Assembly (NCBI RefSeq): GCF_035918395.1
Contig: NZ_CP142362.1
Span: 3,943,501 to 4,007,500, forward strand
Reading direction: 5' to 3'
Source: Mycolicibacterium sp. ND9-15
GTDB lineage: Bacteria > Actinomycetota > Actinomycetes > Mycobacteriales > Mycobacteriaceae
DNA length: 64,000 nucleotides
The notes under the pieces are model-generated. The model saw only the letters and a list, made by a program, of their open reading frames with translations. It had not been told where the DNA came from and did not search any database. Shown here piece by piece: positions 49,543-58,109 of the stretch. The translations under genes and the position numbers were made by a program. Within the stretch, counting starts at the first letter, position 1. The number at the start of each line of letters is the position of its first letter.

Positions 49543-51006
49543 GTGGTTGGTCGCGGCACGAACGGTTCGCTGAGGGTGCGGACCCGGCACCCGGCGATCG
49601 TCGTGGCGGTGCTCGCGGCAGCAGGCATCAGTGTGTCGCTGATGCAGACGTTCCTCATCCCGCTCATCCCCGAACTGCCCATGCTGTTGAACACCAGCGC
49701 GTCGAACGCGTCGTGGGTGATCACCGCGACGTTGCTGACGGCGGCCGTCGCGACACCGATGTTCGGCAGGCTCGGGGACATGTATGGGCCCAAGCCCATC
49801 CTGATCATCTGCGCCGTACTGCTTACGGCGGGCTCGCTGCTTGCGGCGACGACGACCTCGCTGCTGCCGGTCATCGTCGGCCGCGGCCTGCAGGGGTTCG
49901 GGATGCCGATCATCCCGTTGGGCATCAGCGTGATGCGGGCGTCGGTGCCGGCTCACCGGGTCGGCACCGCGATGGGCCTGATGAGCGCATCGCTGGGGGT
50001 GGGTGGCGCCCTTGGACTTCCGCTTTCGGCGATCATCGCGGTCCGCTTCGACTGGCACGCTCTGTTCTGGTTCGGCGCCGCCCTGGGGGTGGTGTGCGCG
50101 GTGTCGTTCGCCGCGCTGGTGCCGCACATCCCTGCCGTCTCCGCCGACCGCTTCGACGCGCTGGGCGCGATCGGTCTCGCGGGCGGGTTGGTGACGCTGT
50201 TGCTCGCGATTTCCAAGGGCGGAAACTGGGGTTGGACGAGTGCACTCACCGTGGGCTTGTTCGTCGCGTCGATCGTGATCTTCGCGTTGTTCGCGGTGTG
50301 GCAGTTCCGGACTGCGGCGCCGATCGTGGACCTGCGCACCACGCTGAAGCGGCCCGTGCTGACCACAAACCTGGCCTCCGTTGCGGTCGGCTTCGCGTTG
50401 TTCGCTATGTCCTTGATCGCGCCGCAGATCCTCGAGATGCCGGCGGGGTCGGGCTACGGGCTGGGGCAGTCGCTGCTGCAGGCCGGGCTGTGGATGGCGC
50501 CCGGTGGACTGGCGATGATGTTGTCGTCGCCGGTGGCGGCTCGGATCGCCGGTATGCGCGGGCCGCGGCTCACGCTGTTCGTCGGCTCGACGGTGGTAGC
50601 CGTCGGCTACATGATGGGCCTGTTACTGATGAACAGCCCCTGGCAGCTGTGCCTGTTCAACGTGGTGGTGAGCGTCGGCGTCGGTTTCGCGTTCTCCTCA
50701 TTACCCGCGCTGATCAACGCGGCGGTCCCGGTATCGGAGACCGCCGCGGCCAACGGGATCAACGCGCTCGCACGGTCGCTGGGTACGTCGATTTCCAGCG
50801 CGGTGCTGGGTGCGGTGCTCGCGGTGATGACGACCACAGTGGCGGGGCAGCAGGTGCCGTCACTGGCCGGTCTGCGGGTTGCGCTGATGATCGCGGCGGC
50901 TTCGGCCGTCGTCGCCGCGCTCACCGCGTTGGCCATCCCGAAGGCGGACGAGGCCGACGAGGCCGCAGCCGGCCTGGCCCTGGCTACAGACCGTAACGGT
51001 CCTTGA
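49543..51006 (+). CDS. MFS transporter, DHA2 type with 14 predicted helices
   Basis: This 487-aa drug:proton antiporter-like protein has the loop 2-3 motif GRLGDMYGPKPIL, the GRGLQGFGMPIIP motif and the motif C-like helix (GLMSASLGVGGALGLPLSA) of exporters. The substrate is unknown. It is not part of the conserved M. tuberculosis order at this place (rdgB is followed by Rv1342c there), so it is probably an insertion. Its end overlaps the convergent DUF3817 gene by 23 bases. Confidence 0.88.
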   Translation: MVGRGTNGSLRVRTRHPAIVVAVLAAAGISVSLMQTFLIPLIPELPMLLNTSASNASWVITATLLTAAVATPMFGRLGDMYGPKPILIICAVLLTAGSLLAATTTSLLPVIVGRGLQGFGMPIIPLGISVMRASVPAHRVGTAMGLMSASLGVGGALGLPLSAIIAVRFDWHALFWFGAALGVVCAVSFAALVPHIPAVSADRFDALGAIGLAGGLVTLLLAISKGGNWGWTSALTVGLFVASIVIFALFAVWQFRTAAPIVDLRTTLKRPVLTTNLASVAVGFALFAMSLIAPQILEMPAGSGYGLGQSLLQAGLWMAPGGLAMMLSSPVAARIAGMRGPRLTLFVGSTVVAVGYMMGLLLMNSPWQLCLFNVVVSVGVGFAFSSLPALINAAVPVSETAAANGINALARSLGTSISSAVLGAVLAVMTTTVAGQQVPSLAGLRVALMIAAASAVVAALTALAIPKADEADEAAAGLALATDRNGP

Positions 51007-51316
51007 TTTCCTTGGTCTGCACCTGCTCGACGATGATCCCGACGAGGGGAATCGTGCCGGCCAGCAGCACGCCGATGGTCTTGCCGATCGGCCACCGCAC
51101 CTTGACCGCAAGGTTGGCAGTGAACAGCAGGTAGACGAAGTACACCCAGCCGTGGACGACCGCGATCCAGTTCAGGCCCTCAACGTGGTAGACGTACTTC
51201 ATCACCATCTCGTAGCAGAGTGCGATGAGCCAGATGCCGGTCGTCCAGGCGAGCACCCGGTAGCCCAGGAGCGCCTTGCGGATGTTCTCTGCGGAGGTGA
51301 TCGGTGGTTCGGTCAT
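50984..51316 (-). CDS. DUF3817 membrane protein (Rv1342c type)
   Basis: This 110-aa protein has three predicted membrane segments and the DUF3817 features YRVLAWTTGIWLIALCYEMVMKY and WIAVVHGWVYFVYLLFTANLAVKVRW. It is related in family to 27581-27964. It is translationally linked to the lprD-like gene upstream (four-base overlap). The function is unknown. Confidence 0.85.
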   Translation of the reverse strand: MTEPPITSAENIRKALLGYRVLAWTTGIWLIALCYEMVMKYVYHVEGLNWIAVVHGWVYFVYLLFTANLAVKVRWPIGKTIGVLLAGTIPLVGIIVEQVQTKEIKDRYGL

Positions 51317-51690
51317 GTGGCCGGGTGTTCCTTGTCTTGTTCCGCGAGCTCCGCCAGGTAGGCGTTGTACTCGCGTAGTGCGGGGTCGTCGACGTCATCG
51401 AAATGAACTGGTGCTGAAGGTTTTTGGGGCAGCAGGTCCTCGGGGATCTCGGTGATCTTGTCGCGCTTCGTCGGTTCGGGCGGTGCATCCTCGTAGCGGA
51501 CGAATTTGTAATACGCATACACGACGAAGCCCGCGAACAGGGGCCACTGGAGGGCGTAGCCGAGATTCTGGAAGCTACCCGAGGTCGACTCGAAGCGGGT
51601 CCACTGCCACCAGGCCAATGCCAGGCAGCCGGCGGCGCCGACGATCGCCAGTGCGATGAGCGCCGGCCTCCTACGCCGTGTAGTGGACAC
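51313..51690 (-). CDS. lprD: LprD-like membrane or lipoprotein (Rv1343c type)
   Basis: This 125-aa protein starts VSTTRRRRPALIALAIVGAAGCLALAWW. It has a lipobox-like GAAGC followed by a second hydrophobic segment (ALQWPLFAGFVVYAYYKFVRY) and an acidic tail. M. tuberculosis LprD is called a lipoprotein; here the Cys sits inside a long helix, so it may simply be a two-pass membrane protein. GTG 51690 is the homologous start. It is in an operon with the DUF3817 gene. Confidence 0.8.
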   Translation of the reverse strand: MSTTRRRRPALIALAIVGAAGCLALAWWQWTRFESTSGSFQNLGYALQWPLFAGFVVYAYYKFVRYEDAPPEPTKRDKITEIPEDLLPQKPSAPVHFDDVDDPALREYNAYLAELAEQDKEHPAT

Positions 51691-51901
51691 CTTCCAACGG
51701 TACCGCGACGTCCTTGGGGCCGACGAACTCGTCGAGGCGGGCGGTCGCGGACTTGCGGTAGACCGACACGATGTACTTGCTAGATCGGGTCCACGGGATG
51801 CCGAGTTTGTCGAGCGCGGCGGTGCTGGACAGACGCGTGCTGTGCGACCGGCCCCTTCCATAGGTGTACGGCAGAACATATTCGGCAGGTCCGACAACCA
51901 A
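51671..51901 (-). CDS. Small protein of unknown function overlapping lprD
   Basis: This 76-aa frame starts MVVGPAEYVLPYTYGRGRSHSTRLSS and ends DVAVPLEGVHYTA. It lies directly upstream of lprD on the same strand and overlaps it by 20 bases, as expected for an operon. It does not run antisense to any gene and has a balanced composition, unlike shadow frames. No family is recognised. Confidence 0.5.
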   Translation of the reverse strand: MVVGPAEYVLPYTYGRGRSHSTRLSSTAALDKLGIPWTRSSKYIVSVYRKSATARLDEFVGPKDVAVPLEGVHYTA

Positions 51902-51938
51902 GGCGATCGTCGCCGCGAGGTACGATCGCGACGCTCAT

Positions 51939-52020
51939 GCGCGAGTGGCGGAATGGAAGACGCGATGGTTTTAGGTGCCATTGTCCTTTGGACGTGGGGG
52001 TTCGAGTCCCCCCTCGCGCA
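51939..52020 (+). tRNA. tRNA-Leu (anticodon UAG)
   Basis: 82 bases. The acceptor stem GCGCGAG (51939-51945) pairs with CTCGCGC (52013-52019), with A as discriminator at 52020. The anticodon loop TTTAGGT gives UAG at 51972-51974. There is a long variable arm (TGTCCTTTGGACG) as expected for leucine, and a T arm GGGGGTTCGAGTCCCCC. CCA is not encoded. tRNA 3' ends are common integration sites, but no integrase is seen nearby. Confidence 0.95.
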
Positions 52021-52079
52021 CTGAATTCGCACGCGGTGCTCTCGATTAGTCGAGCCGCCCCTCCAGCCGCGGAATTCGC

Positions 52080-52574
52080 TCACGCCTTCTTGGCGAAGTA
52101 GCTCTGTCCACCGCTGGGTACGCGCCCGAAGCCGGCCTTGAGCACCGGTGCCAGCACTTTGACCGGAAGACTCATCGCGTTTTTCGGTTCGATCGCGACC
52201 ACCCACGTGAACCGCGTGTGATCGCCGTCGACCTCGACGATGTAGTCCTCGGCGAAGCGTTTGAAGAGCGGCAACGTCGATTCGTAAACGTAGAACGAGT
52301 GCTGATGGCCGTCGTCCCAGTAGAAATAGCGCTCACGCATGACGGCGCCACCAGGAGCGACCACGTCGCGCGTCGTACCGACGCCGAACGGACGGGGTGA
52401 GGTCCAGGTGACGTTCTTGATCGACGGTCCCCACGCCGCTAGCGACTCATCCGAGGTCAGCGACTCCCACACTCGCTCCGGCGTCGCCGCGAATCGCTTC
52501 TCGTAGCGGAAAACGTGCGGGGCCGAGACCAAGAAGTCGGCATCGGCGGACGCGAGGGGATACCAGCGAGCCAT
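52080..52574 (-). CDS. SRPBCC-fold protein
   Basis: This 164-aa protein has the START/SRPBCC ligand-cavity pattern: RYEKRFAATPERVWESLTSDESLAAWGPSIKNVTW at the N-terminus, a central RERYFYWDDGHQHSFYVYES and a C-terminal helix LPVKVLAPVLKAGFGR. Such proteins bind or modify hydrophobic ligands. No specific role can be given. Confidence 0.75.
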   Translation of the reverse strand: MARWYPLASADADFLVSAPHVFRYEKRFAATPERVWESLTSDESLAAWGPSIKNVTWTSPRPFGVGTTRDVVAPGGAVMRERYFYWDDGHQHSFYVYESTLPLFKRFAEDYIVEVDGDHTRFTWVVAIEPKNAMSLPVKVLAPVLKAGFGRVPSGGQSYFAKKA

Positions 52575-52609
52575 AACTGGTCATCATCGCAGGCTTACGC
52601 CGGGATGGG

Positions 52610-52828
52610 TCAGTTGTCCCGGCTCTGCAATCCGAAGCAGACCAGGCTGGCGGTAAAGCTGAACACGGCGATCACCCCGGCCGCGGCCGCCAGTGGCGCG
52701 TCGGCGGCACCCCAACTCGCCAGGCACACCGCGACGGCGATTATCGCGGTGAAGATCAGGAAGAGACCCGTCGTGGCGATCGCTTCGGCGGTCGGGTTCT
52801 CAGCGGGGGCGAGGGCGCTCTCGCGCAT
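52610..52828 (-). CDS. Small two-helix membrane protein
   Basis: This 72-aa protein has two predicted membrane segments (FLIFTAIIAVAVCLASWGAA and PLAAAAGVIAVFSFTASLVCFGL) and charged ends. A very good ribosome binding site (GTAGGAGACCTCG) precedes ATG 52828, which supports a real gene. No family is recognised. Confidence 0.7.
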   Translation of the reverse strand: MRESALAPAENPTAEAIATTGLFLIFTAIIAVAVCLASWGAADAPLAAAAGVIAVFSFTASLVCFGLQSRDN

Positions 52829-52915
52829 CGAGGTCTCCTACAAGCTCACGGAATCTGATGCGCAGAGGTTGCCCCCTGTCGACGGCAGCGAAACAAATGG
52901 ATAAGAAGATGCAGT

Positions 52916-53233
52916 TCAGCTCGCTCTTTGGACCGTGAAACCATTGCGCTCGGCCAGCGACTGCAGTTGCCGCAACGCGAACTGGCGCGCCCGACCGGAG
53001 TCGGGGATGTAGATGCCCGCCCACACTCCTGATGCTCCGGAGGTTTGACAAGCCTCCTGCGCGCACAGCCAGCGGCGTGGGCATGCGCGGCACAGTTCCT
53101 TGGCGCCATCGTCGGCGCCGACGGCCCACCGGTCCGGATCTCGGGTGCATGCCGTGAACGGCGCCTCGTCCGTCCCCAGGGCGATCGGAACGGGACGCGC
53201 CGTCCGCGGGGTCGGCTGCTCGTCGACTGGCAT
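52916..53233 (-). CDS. WhiB-family iron-sulfur regulator, WhiB6-like
   Basis: This 105-aa protein has the four iron-sulfur cysteines Cys29, Cys48, Cys51 and Cys57 (ACTRDPDRW, LCRACPRRWLC) and a beta-turn GVWAGI instead of the usual GVWGG. The C-terminal DSGRARQFALRQLQSLAERNG is close to M. tuberculosis WhiB6 (PESGRARAFALGQLRSLAERNG). The start at 53233 has a strong GAGGAG site; the frame to 53290 lacks one. It is divergent from a TetR gene and shares its palindromic control region. Confidence 0.9.
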   Translation of the reverse strand: MPVDEQPTPRTARPVPIALGTDEAPFTACTRDPDRWAVGADDGAKELCRACPRRWLCAQEACQTSGASGVWAGIYIPDSGRARQFALRQLQSLAERNGFTVQRAS

Positions 53234-53281
53234 CTGCGTCTCCTCTCGGTCGGGACAAGGTCTTCGTCGGCGCGGAAGCCG

Positions 53282-53306
53282 ACAATACACGTGTATCGGC
53301 TACTGT
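53282..53306 (+). promoter_or_regulatory. Divergent promoters with palindrome ATACACGTGTAT
   Basis: The perfect 12-bp palindrome ATACACGTGTAT is at 53285-53296. It overlaps a minus-strand -10 (TATTGT, plus-strand 53282-53287) for the whiB6-like gene and lies four bases before a plus-strand -10 (TACTGT, 53301-53306) for the TetR gene. The arrangement suggests one repressor controlling both directions. Confidence 0.6.
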
Positions 53307-53338
53307 GTGTGGGTGCGCACTCTCAGCTGTAGGTATCG

Positions 53339-53965
53339 ATGACCGCGACACCGTTGGACGAACGGGCCGGCGCCGATCAGCGTTCGAGTGTGGACCGAAT
53401 CCGCGACGCCGCGCTCAAGTGCTTCGCGGCTCGTGGCGCCTCCGCTACGTCGCTGCGCTCGGTTGCCGCCGAGGCCGGCGTCTCGCTGGGCTTGGTCCAA
53501 CACCACTTCGCGACGAAGGCGAACCTGATCAAGGCCGTCGACGACCACGTGCTCGGAGTGATGGCCGCAGCGCTGGCTCAACCGATTCCGGAACCTCCGG
53601 CCGACAGCATCACCGACGTCGGTAACCGGGTGACGTCGCTGATCGCCGCCGAGTCCGACGTCGTGGCATACGTCGGGCGCGCGCTCACCGACGGCAGCCC
53701 GCTCGGGAGTCAGGTCTTCGACTCGTTAGCGGCCATCGGCACCGAGCGATGGAGGGCGCGCCAAGAACGCGGGCTGACCCGCCCTGATCTCGACCCGACG
53801 TGGGGGGCGCTGAACCCGCTGGTGCTGGCGGTCGGCGCCTGGGTGCTGCGTGACCATATCGAGCGACACCTCACGGAACCGCTCGACACCCCCGCGCAGC
53901 TTCAGCGGTGGCAGGACGCGGTCAATGAGTTGCTCCGCAACGGGCAGATGCGCCCCGGCTCGTGA
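53339..53965 (+). CDS. TetR-family transcriptional regulator
   Basis: This 208-aa protein has an N-terminal TetR helix-turn-helix (residues 18-64: RIRDAALKCFAARGASATSLRSVAAEAGVSLGLVQHHFATKANLIKAVDDHV) and a ligand-binding C-terminal part. It is divergent from the whiB6-like gene over a 12-bp palindrome and probably represses itself and perhaps that neighbour. It differs clearly from the two TetR paralogues at 58165 and 59567. Confidence 0.9.
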   Translation: MTATPLDERAGADQRSSVDRIRDAALKCFAARGASATSLRSVAAEAGVSLGLVQHHFATKANLIKAVDDHVLGVMAAALAQPIPEPPADSITDVGNRVTSLIAAESDVVAYVGRALTDGSPLGSQVFDSLAAIGTERWRARQERGLTRPDLDPTWGALNPLVLAVGAWVLRDHIERHLTEPLDTPAQLQRWQDAVNELLRNGQMRPGS

Positions 53966-53972
53966 CGCTTCG

Positions 53973-54833
53973 TCATGACGGTGTGCCGCCGACCCGCTTG
54001 CGGTAGCTCGTCGGCGTCTCGCCGCAGAATTGCGTGAAGGCACGGCTGAACGAGCTGTGGCTGTCGAAGCCCACCGCTGACGAAGTCTCCTGCACCGACT
54101 GGCCCGGCGCGGCGAGCAACGCCATGGCCTTCAGCATGCGGGCATGCAGAAGGTATGTCCGCCAAGATAATCCGACCGATTCCTGGAACAGGCGCCGCAG
54201 AGTGCGTTCCGATACCGAGACTGCGCGGCTGACCTCGTCGGCACTCACACAGTCGAGGTGCTCCTTGGTGTACGCCATCGCGGCGCCGACGATCGGATGC
54301 TCGCAACTCGGCAGGCTCAACGGAGCCTCATGGTCGAGCGCCTCGCTCACCAGGCTGGCCAGAGTGCGGAAGAACGCATCGGCCACGCTGTCATCCTCGG
54401 CGGAACCCGGCCCGCGGTCGATCGGCCACCGCAACGCATAGATCATCATTTCGCGGATCAGCGGCGAGACCGCCAGAATACGAGCCCGGTCGCCCGCCTG
54501 CGGAATCAGCGCCGGGTCGAACATCACCGCCACGGTCCGAACATCGGGGTTCATCGTGGCCTGGTGGGCTAGGCCGACCGGAATCCAAGCGGCCTGCTGC
54601 GGCGGCAGCAGGTAGTGCGCCGAATCGGTCTCGACCTCGACCACGCCGCCGAGTGCGTATTCGATTTGATGCACGTCGTGTGAGTGCCAGCCGGTGATCA
54701 GCGCGTCACCCTGGTAGAGGTAGCTGCCGCCCAGCGCTCGACCGCCGCGCCGCAAGTCGATGACCCGGCGGGACTCGGCCAGAGGTTTGGCCGTTTCGGT
54801 CAAACCTCTGTCCGATAGCGCAGAGACGGCCAT
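53973..54833 (-). CDS. AraC-family transcriptional regulator
   Basis: This 286-aa protein has an N-terminal cupin-type sensing domain (WHSHDVHQIEYALGGVVEVET ... QQAAWIPVGLAHQATM) and a C-terminal double helix-turn-helix (SADEVSRAVSVSERTLRRLFQESVG and ETSSAVGFDSHSSFSRAFTQFCGETP). The longer frame to 55862 is antisense to the amidohydrolase gene and is rejected. It lies 24 bases from and divergent to that gene, so it probably controls it. Confidence 0.9.
   Translation of the reverse strand: MAVSALSDRGLTETAKPLAESRRVIDLRRGGRALGGSYLYQGDALITGWHSHDVHQIEYALGGVVEVETDSAHYLLPPQQAAWIPVGLAHQATMNPDVRTVAVMFDPALIPQAGDRARILAVSPLIREMMIYALRWPIDRGPGSAEDDSVADAFFRTLASLVSEALDHEAPLSLPSCEHPIVGAAMAYTKEHLDCVSADEVSRAVSVSERTLRRLFQESVGLSWRTYLLHARMLKAMALLAAPGQSVQETSSAVGFDSHSSFSRAFTQFCGETPTSYRKRVGGTPS
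54781..54809 (-). repeat. 9-bp perfect inverted repeat in the start of the AraC gene
   Basis: AGAGGTTTG (54781-54789) and CAAACCTCT (54801-54809) are exact complements separated by 11 bases, within codons 9-18 of the AraC gene and about 50 bases from the amidohydrolase start. It could be an operator or an mRNA hairpin near the start codon. Confidence 0.6.
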
Positions 54834-54857
54834 ACCGGTACACGGTACTACTGGGGT

Positions 54858-56120
54858 ATGGACATCGACGACTTGATCCTCGTAAGCATCGACGACCACG
54901 TTGTGGAGCCGCCCGACATGTTCCTTCGCCATGTCCCGGCCAAGTACAAGGACGAGGCGCCGATCGTGGTCACTGACGACAAGGGCGTCGACCAGTGGAT
55001 GTATCAGGGCCGCCCGCAGGGCGTCAGCGGATTGAACGCCGTGGTGTCCTGGCCGGCCGAAGAGTGGGGCCGCGACCCCGCCGGGTTTGCCGAGATGCGT
55101 CCGGGCGTGTACGACGTCCACGAGCGTGTCCGCGATATGAACCGCAACGGCATCCTGGCCTCGATGTGCTTCCCCACCTTCACCGGATTCTCCGCGCGAC
55201 ACCTCAACATGCACCGCGAGGAGGCGACGCTGGTGATGGTGTCGGCCTACAACGACTGGCACATCGACGAGTGGGCGGGCTCGTATCCGGACAGGTTCAT
55301 CCCTATCGCGATCCTGCCGACGTGGAACGTCGAGGCGATGTGCGCGGAGATCCGTCGCGTCGCCGCCAAGGGCTGCCGTGCGGTCACGATGCCGGAACTG
55401 CCTCACCTGGAAGGCCTTCCGAGCTACCACGACGACGACTACTGGGGTCCGGTGTTTCGGACGCTGTCGGAGGAGAACGTGGTGATGTGCCTGCACATCG
55501 GCACCGGCTTCGGTGCGATCAGCATGGCGCCCAACGCCCCGATCGACAACCTGATCATCCTGGCCACCCAGGTTTCGGCGATGTGCGCGCAGGACCTGTT
55601 GTGGGGTCCGGCGATGCGCAGCTACCCGGACCTGAAATTCGCGTTCTCCGAAGGCGGTATCGGCTGGATCCCGTTCTACCTGGACCGCAGCGACCGGCAC
55701 TACACGAACCAGAAGTGGTTGCGGCGCGACTTCGGCGACAAGCTGCCCAGCGATGTGTTCCGCGAGCACTCGCTGGCCTGCTACGTCACCGACAAGACGT
55801 CGCTCAAGCTGCGCCACGAGATCGGCATCGACATCATCGCCTGGGAATGCGACTACCCGCATTCGGACTGCTTCTGGCCCGACGCTCCGGAGAAGGTGCT
55901 CGAGGAGCTTGACGCCGCCGGCGCGAGCGACCGCGACATCAACAAGATCACCTGGGAGAACTCCTGCCGGTTCTTCTCGTGGGATCCGTTCGCCCGCACC
56001 CCGAAAGCGGAGGCGACAGTCGCCGCGCTGCGCGCCAAGGCAACCGACGTCGACACCTCGATCCGCTCACGCGCCGAGTGGGCGCGGCTTTACGAGCAGA
56101 AGCAGCTCGCCAAGGCGTGA
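54858..56120 (+). CDS. Amidohydrolase-2 family protein
   Basis: This 420-aa TIM-barrel metal-dependent hydrolase or decarboxylase type protein has DDHVVEPPDMFLRHVP at the N-terminus (a variant of the DxH start), a central LHIGTGFG and a late WECDYPHSDCFWPDAPE (metal-binding Asp/His area). The family is greatly expanded in mycobacteria, mostly uncharacterised and often found with lipid or steroid catabolism genes. The AraC regulator is divergent from it. The substrate is unknown. Confidence 0.87.
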   Translation: MDIDDLILVSIDDHVVEPPDMFLRHVPAKYKDEAPIVVTDDKGVDQWMYQGRPQGVSGLNAVVSWPAEEWGRDPAGFAEMRPGVYDVHERVRDMNRNGILASMCFPTFTGFSARHLNMHREEATLVMVSAYNDWHIDEWAGSYPDRFIPIAILPTWNVEAMCAEIRRVAAKGCRAVTMPELPHLEGLPSYHDDDYWGPVFRTLSEENVVMCLHIGTGFGAISMAPNAPIDNLIILATQVSAMCAQDLLWGPAMRSYPDLKFAFSEGGIGWIPFYLDRSDRHYTNQKWLRRDFGDKLPSDVFREHSLACYVTDKTSLKLRHEIGIDIIAWECDYPHSDCFWPDAPEKVLEELDAAGASDRDINKITWENSCRFFSWDPFARTPKAEATVAALRAKATDVDTSIRSRAEWARLYEQKQLAKA

Positions 56121-56216
56121 GGCTCGGCCTTTCGCCGATTTCTGCACCAGGGCTGCTCGCGGATGAAATTCGCGACCCTGGTGCAGATTTCGCGGTACAG
56201 GTGACGGCTCAGCGGC

Positions 56217-57290
56217 TCACCACATCAGGCCGCGAGCCACCTCCGACGGCGGGATCTCTTCCATCGAGATGAGGCCCGATGGGGCGCGGCACACCCAGTC
56301 GATCACGTTCACGACGCGCGCGGCGGTGGAGACGCAGCCCGCTTCGGTGACATCGAGCACCGGGTGAGAGAGCAACGTGTTCACCTCGACGCGCGGTTCG
56401 CCCTCGACGATGACCTTGTGCACGCCGGAGTGGCCGTCGGGCGGATACTCCCAGTCCGGCGCGGCCGCGGGCGTGAGACGGGTGGTGTGCTCCACGGTGA
56501 TGACGGGAGCGCCGCCGCGCATCCCTTCGGCGGCGAACCGCACACCGGCCAACTGGCCGGGTTCAACGGTCATCATCTTGCATTCGATGCGTTTGTCGGT
56601 GTACCACGGCTCGTAGCGCTGGGTGACGTCATCGAGTTCGGTCTCGAGATGACTGGCCAGATTGCGCACCAAGCCGCCGAACATCGCCGTGATGACCCCG
56701 GGCTGAAACGCCATCGCCGGCTCGTCATCGGGGCCAGTGCCGAAACCCATTGCCGTGCCGGTGTACTCGTAGTCGTCGTAATTGCCGTAGTCGAAGACCT
56801 CCTGGATCGTGACCGACTCGGCGCGGGTCACCAGGCTCAGCGCCGCGAGCACCGCGGTATCGCCCGAGTATCCGGGATCGATCCCGTTGACGTAGAGCGA
56901 GGAATTGCCTGCGGCACAGGCCTGTTCCAACGGCGTCCGCAGCCAGTCATCGGCCTGGTGCGGTGTCACCAGCCACACCAGCGACGTGCCGACCACGTTG
57001 GTCCCGGCGGCGAGGAACCTCGACATCTCCTCGATCGCCTCCATCGGCCGCGTCTCACCGAGTGCGGTGTAGACGACACAGTCCGGCTTCAGGGCGACCA
57101 ACGCATCGATGTCATCGGTGGCGATTACCCCGGTCGGCTCGGTCAACCCGCACAGCTCGGCGGCGTCGCGGCCGATCTTGTCGGGACTGGCCGCGTGCAC
57201 ACCGACGAGTTCCAGATCGGGCCGTCCGATGAGCGCCCGCAACGAGTGCTGCCCGACGTTGCCGGTGGAAAACTGGACTACTCTGCGCAT
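56217..57290 (-). CDS. DapB-like NAD(P)-dependent oxidoreductase
   Basis: This 357-aa protein has an N-terminal Rossmann motif (VVQFSTGNVGQHSLRALIGRPDLELVG) of the dihydrodipicolinate reductase-like group that is expanded in mycobacteria and distinct from true DapB. The C-terminal half is not specific. It is downstream of the SDR gene by 13 bases and probably in one operon with it. A related start (MTYRIVQ) appears at 63979. Confidence 0.85.
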   Translation of the reverse strand: MRRVVQFSTGNVGQHSLRALIGRPDLELVGVHAASPDKIGRDAAELCGLTEPTGVIATDDIDALVALKPDCVVYTALGETRPMEAIEEMSRFLAAGTNVVGTSLVWLVTPHQADDWLRTPLEQACAAGNSSLYVNGIDPGYSGDTAVLAALSLVTRAESVTIQEVFDYGNYDDYEYTGTAMGFGTGPDDEPAMAFQPGVITAMFGGLVRNLASHLETELDDVTQRYEPWYTDKRIECKMMTVEPGQLAGVRFAAEGMRGGAPVITVEHTTRLTPAAAPDWEYPPDGHSGVHKVIVEGEPRVEVNTLLSHPVLDVTEAGCVSTAARVVNVIDWVCRAPSGLISMEEIPPSEVARGLMW

Positions 57291-57303
57291 CTCGGGTCCT
57301 TGA

Positions 57304-58092
57304 TCAGTAATCGGGGATCGGCAGTGGCGAATTGTTCGAGTCGATGCCGCCGTCGACGTGGAAGATCGCGTTGGTCGCGTAGCAATCGCGGGTGGCCAGA
57401 TAGACGCACAGCCGTCCGAGGTCCTCGACGTTGCCGAGACGGTGCAGGGGTGTGGCCTCCATCATCTTCTCCAACGAGCCGGGCATCAGGTCGAGGCTGC
57501 TTTGCAGGCCGTCGGTGGCGAACGAGCCGAGTGCGATCGCGTTCACCCGGATCTTAGGTGCGAGTTCCTGTGCCATCGCCCTGGTGAGCGCCTCCAGTGC
57601 GCCCTTCGCGGTGCAGTAGGCGGTCAGCGCGCGGATGCCGAAACGTGCTGAGCCCGAGGAGATGTTGACGATCGTGCCGTGGCCCGCCTCGAGCATATGC
57701 GGGGCGACGAGTTGGCTCATGATGAATGCCGACGTGACACACCAGTCGAACGTGAGCCGGAAGTCCGCATCGGTGATGTCGAGGAATCGGGCGTAGGTCG
57801 AACCACCGACGTTGTTCACGAGGATGTCGACGCGGCCGAAGGATCCGATCGCGGTATCGACGACGCGCTCGCCGTCCGATCGGCTCATCGCGTCGGCGAC
57901 GAGCGCCAGGCCCTTGCCGCCCGCGTCTTCGATAGCTCTTATCGTGCTCACGATGTCGGACTCCGTGCGGGCGGTGCCGACGATCGTGGCGCCCGCCTCC
58001 GCAAGGACTCTCGCGATCCCCTGACCGACGCCCTTGCCCGCGCCGGTCACGATCGCGACCTGGCCGTCGAGGTTGAACTGCTCCAGCGCCAT
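57304..58092 (-). CDS. Short-chain dehydrogenase/reductase
   Basis: This 262-aa classical SDR has a cofactor loop TGAGKGVGQGIA (residues 16-27), NNVGG, catalytic Ser in NISSGSARFG and Tyr/Lys in YCTAKGALEAL (YxxxK). ATG 58092 has an excellent CAGGAGGAGTCC ribosome site. The control region towards the TetR gene contains a TTGACTnnAGTCA palindrome, so this SDR and the DapB-like gene are probably under that regulator. Confidence 0.93.
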   Translation of the reverse strand: MALEQFNLDGQVAIVTGAGKGVGQGIARVLAEAGATIVGTARTESDIVSTIRAIEDAGGKGLALVADAMSRSDGERVVDTAIGSFGRVDILVNNVGGSTYARFLDITDADFRLTFDWCVTSAFIMSQLVAPHMLEAGHGTIVNISSGSARFGIRALTAYCTAKGALEALTRAMAQELAPKIRVNAIALGSFATDGLQSSLDLMPGSLEKMMEATPLHRLGNVEDLGRLCVYLATRDCYATNAIFHVDGGIDSNNSPLPIPDY

Positions 58093-58109
58093 CCGGACTC
58101 CTCCTGAAA

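Noticed and set aside
51939..52020. tRNA-Leu as the attachment site of a genomic island
   Set aside because: No integrase gene and no repeat of the tRNA 3' end was found in the downstream accessory region of this window.
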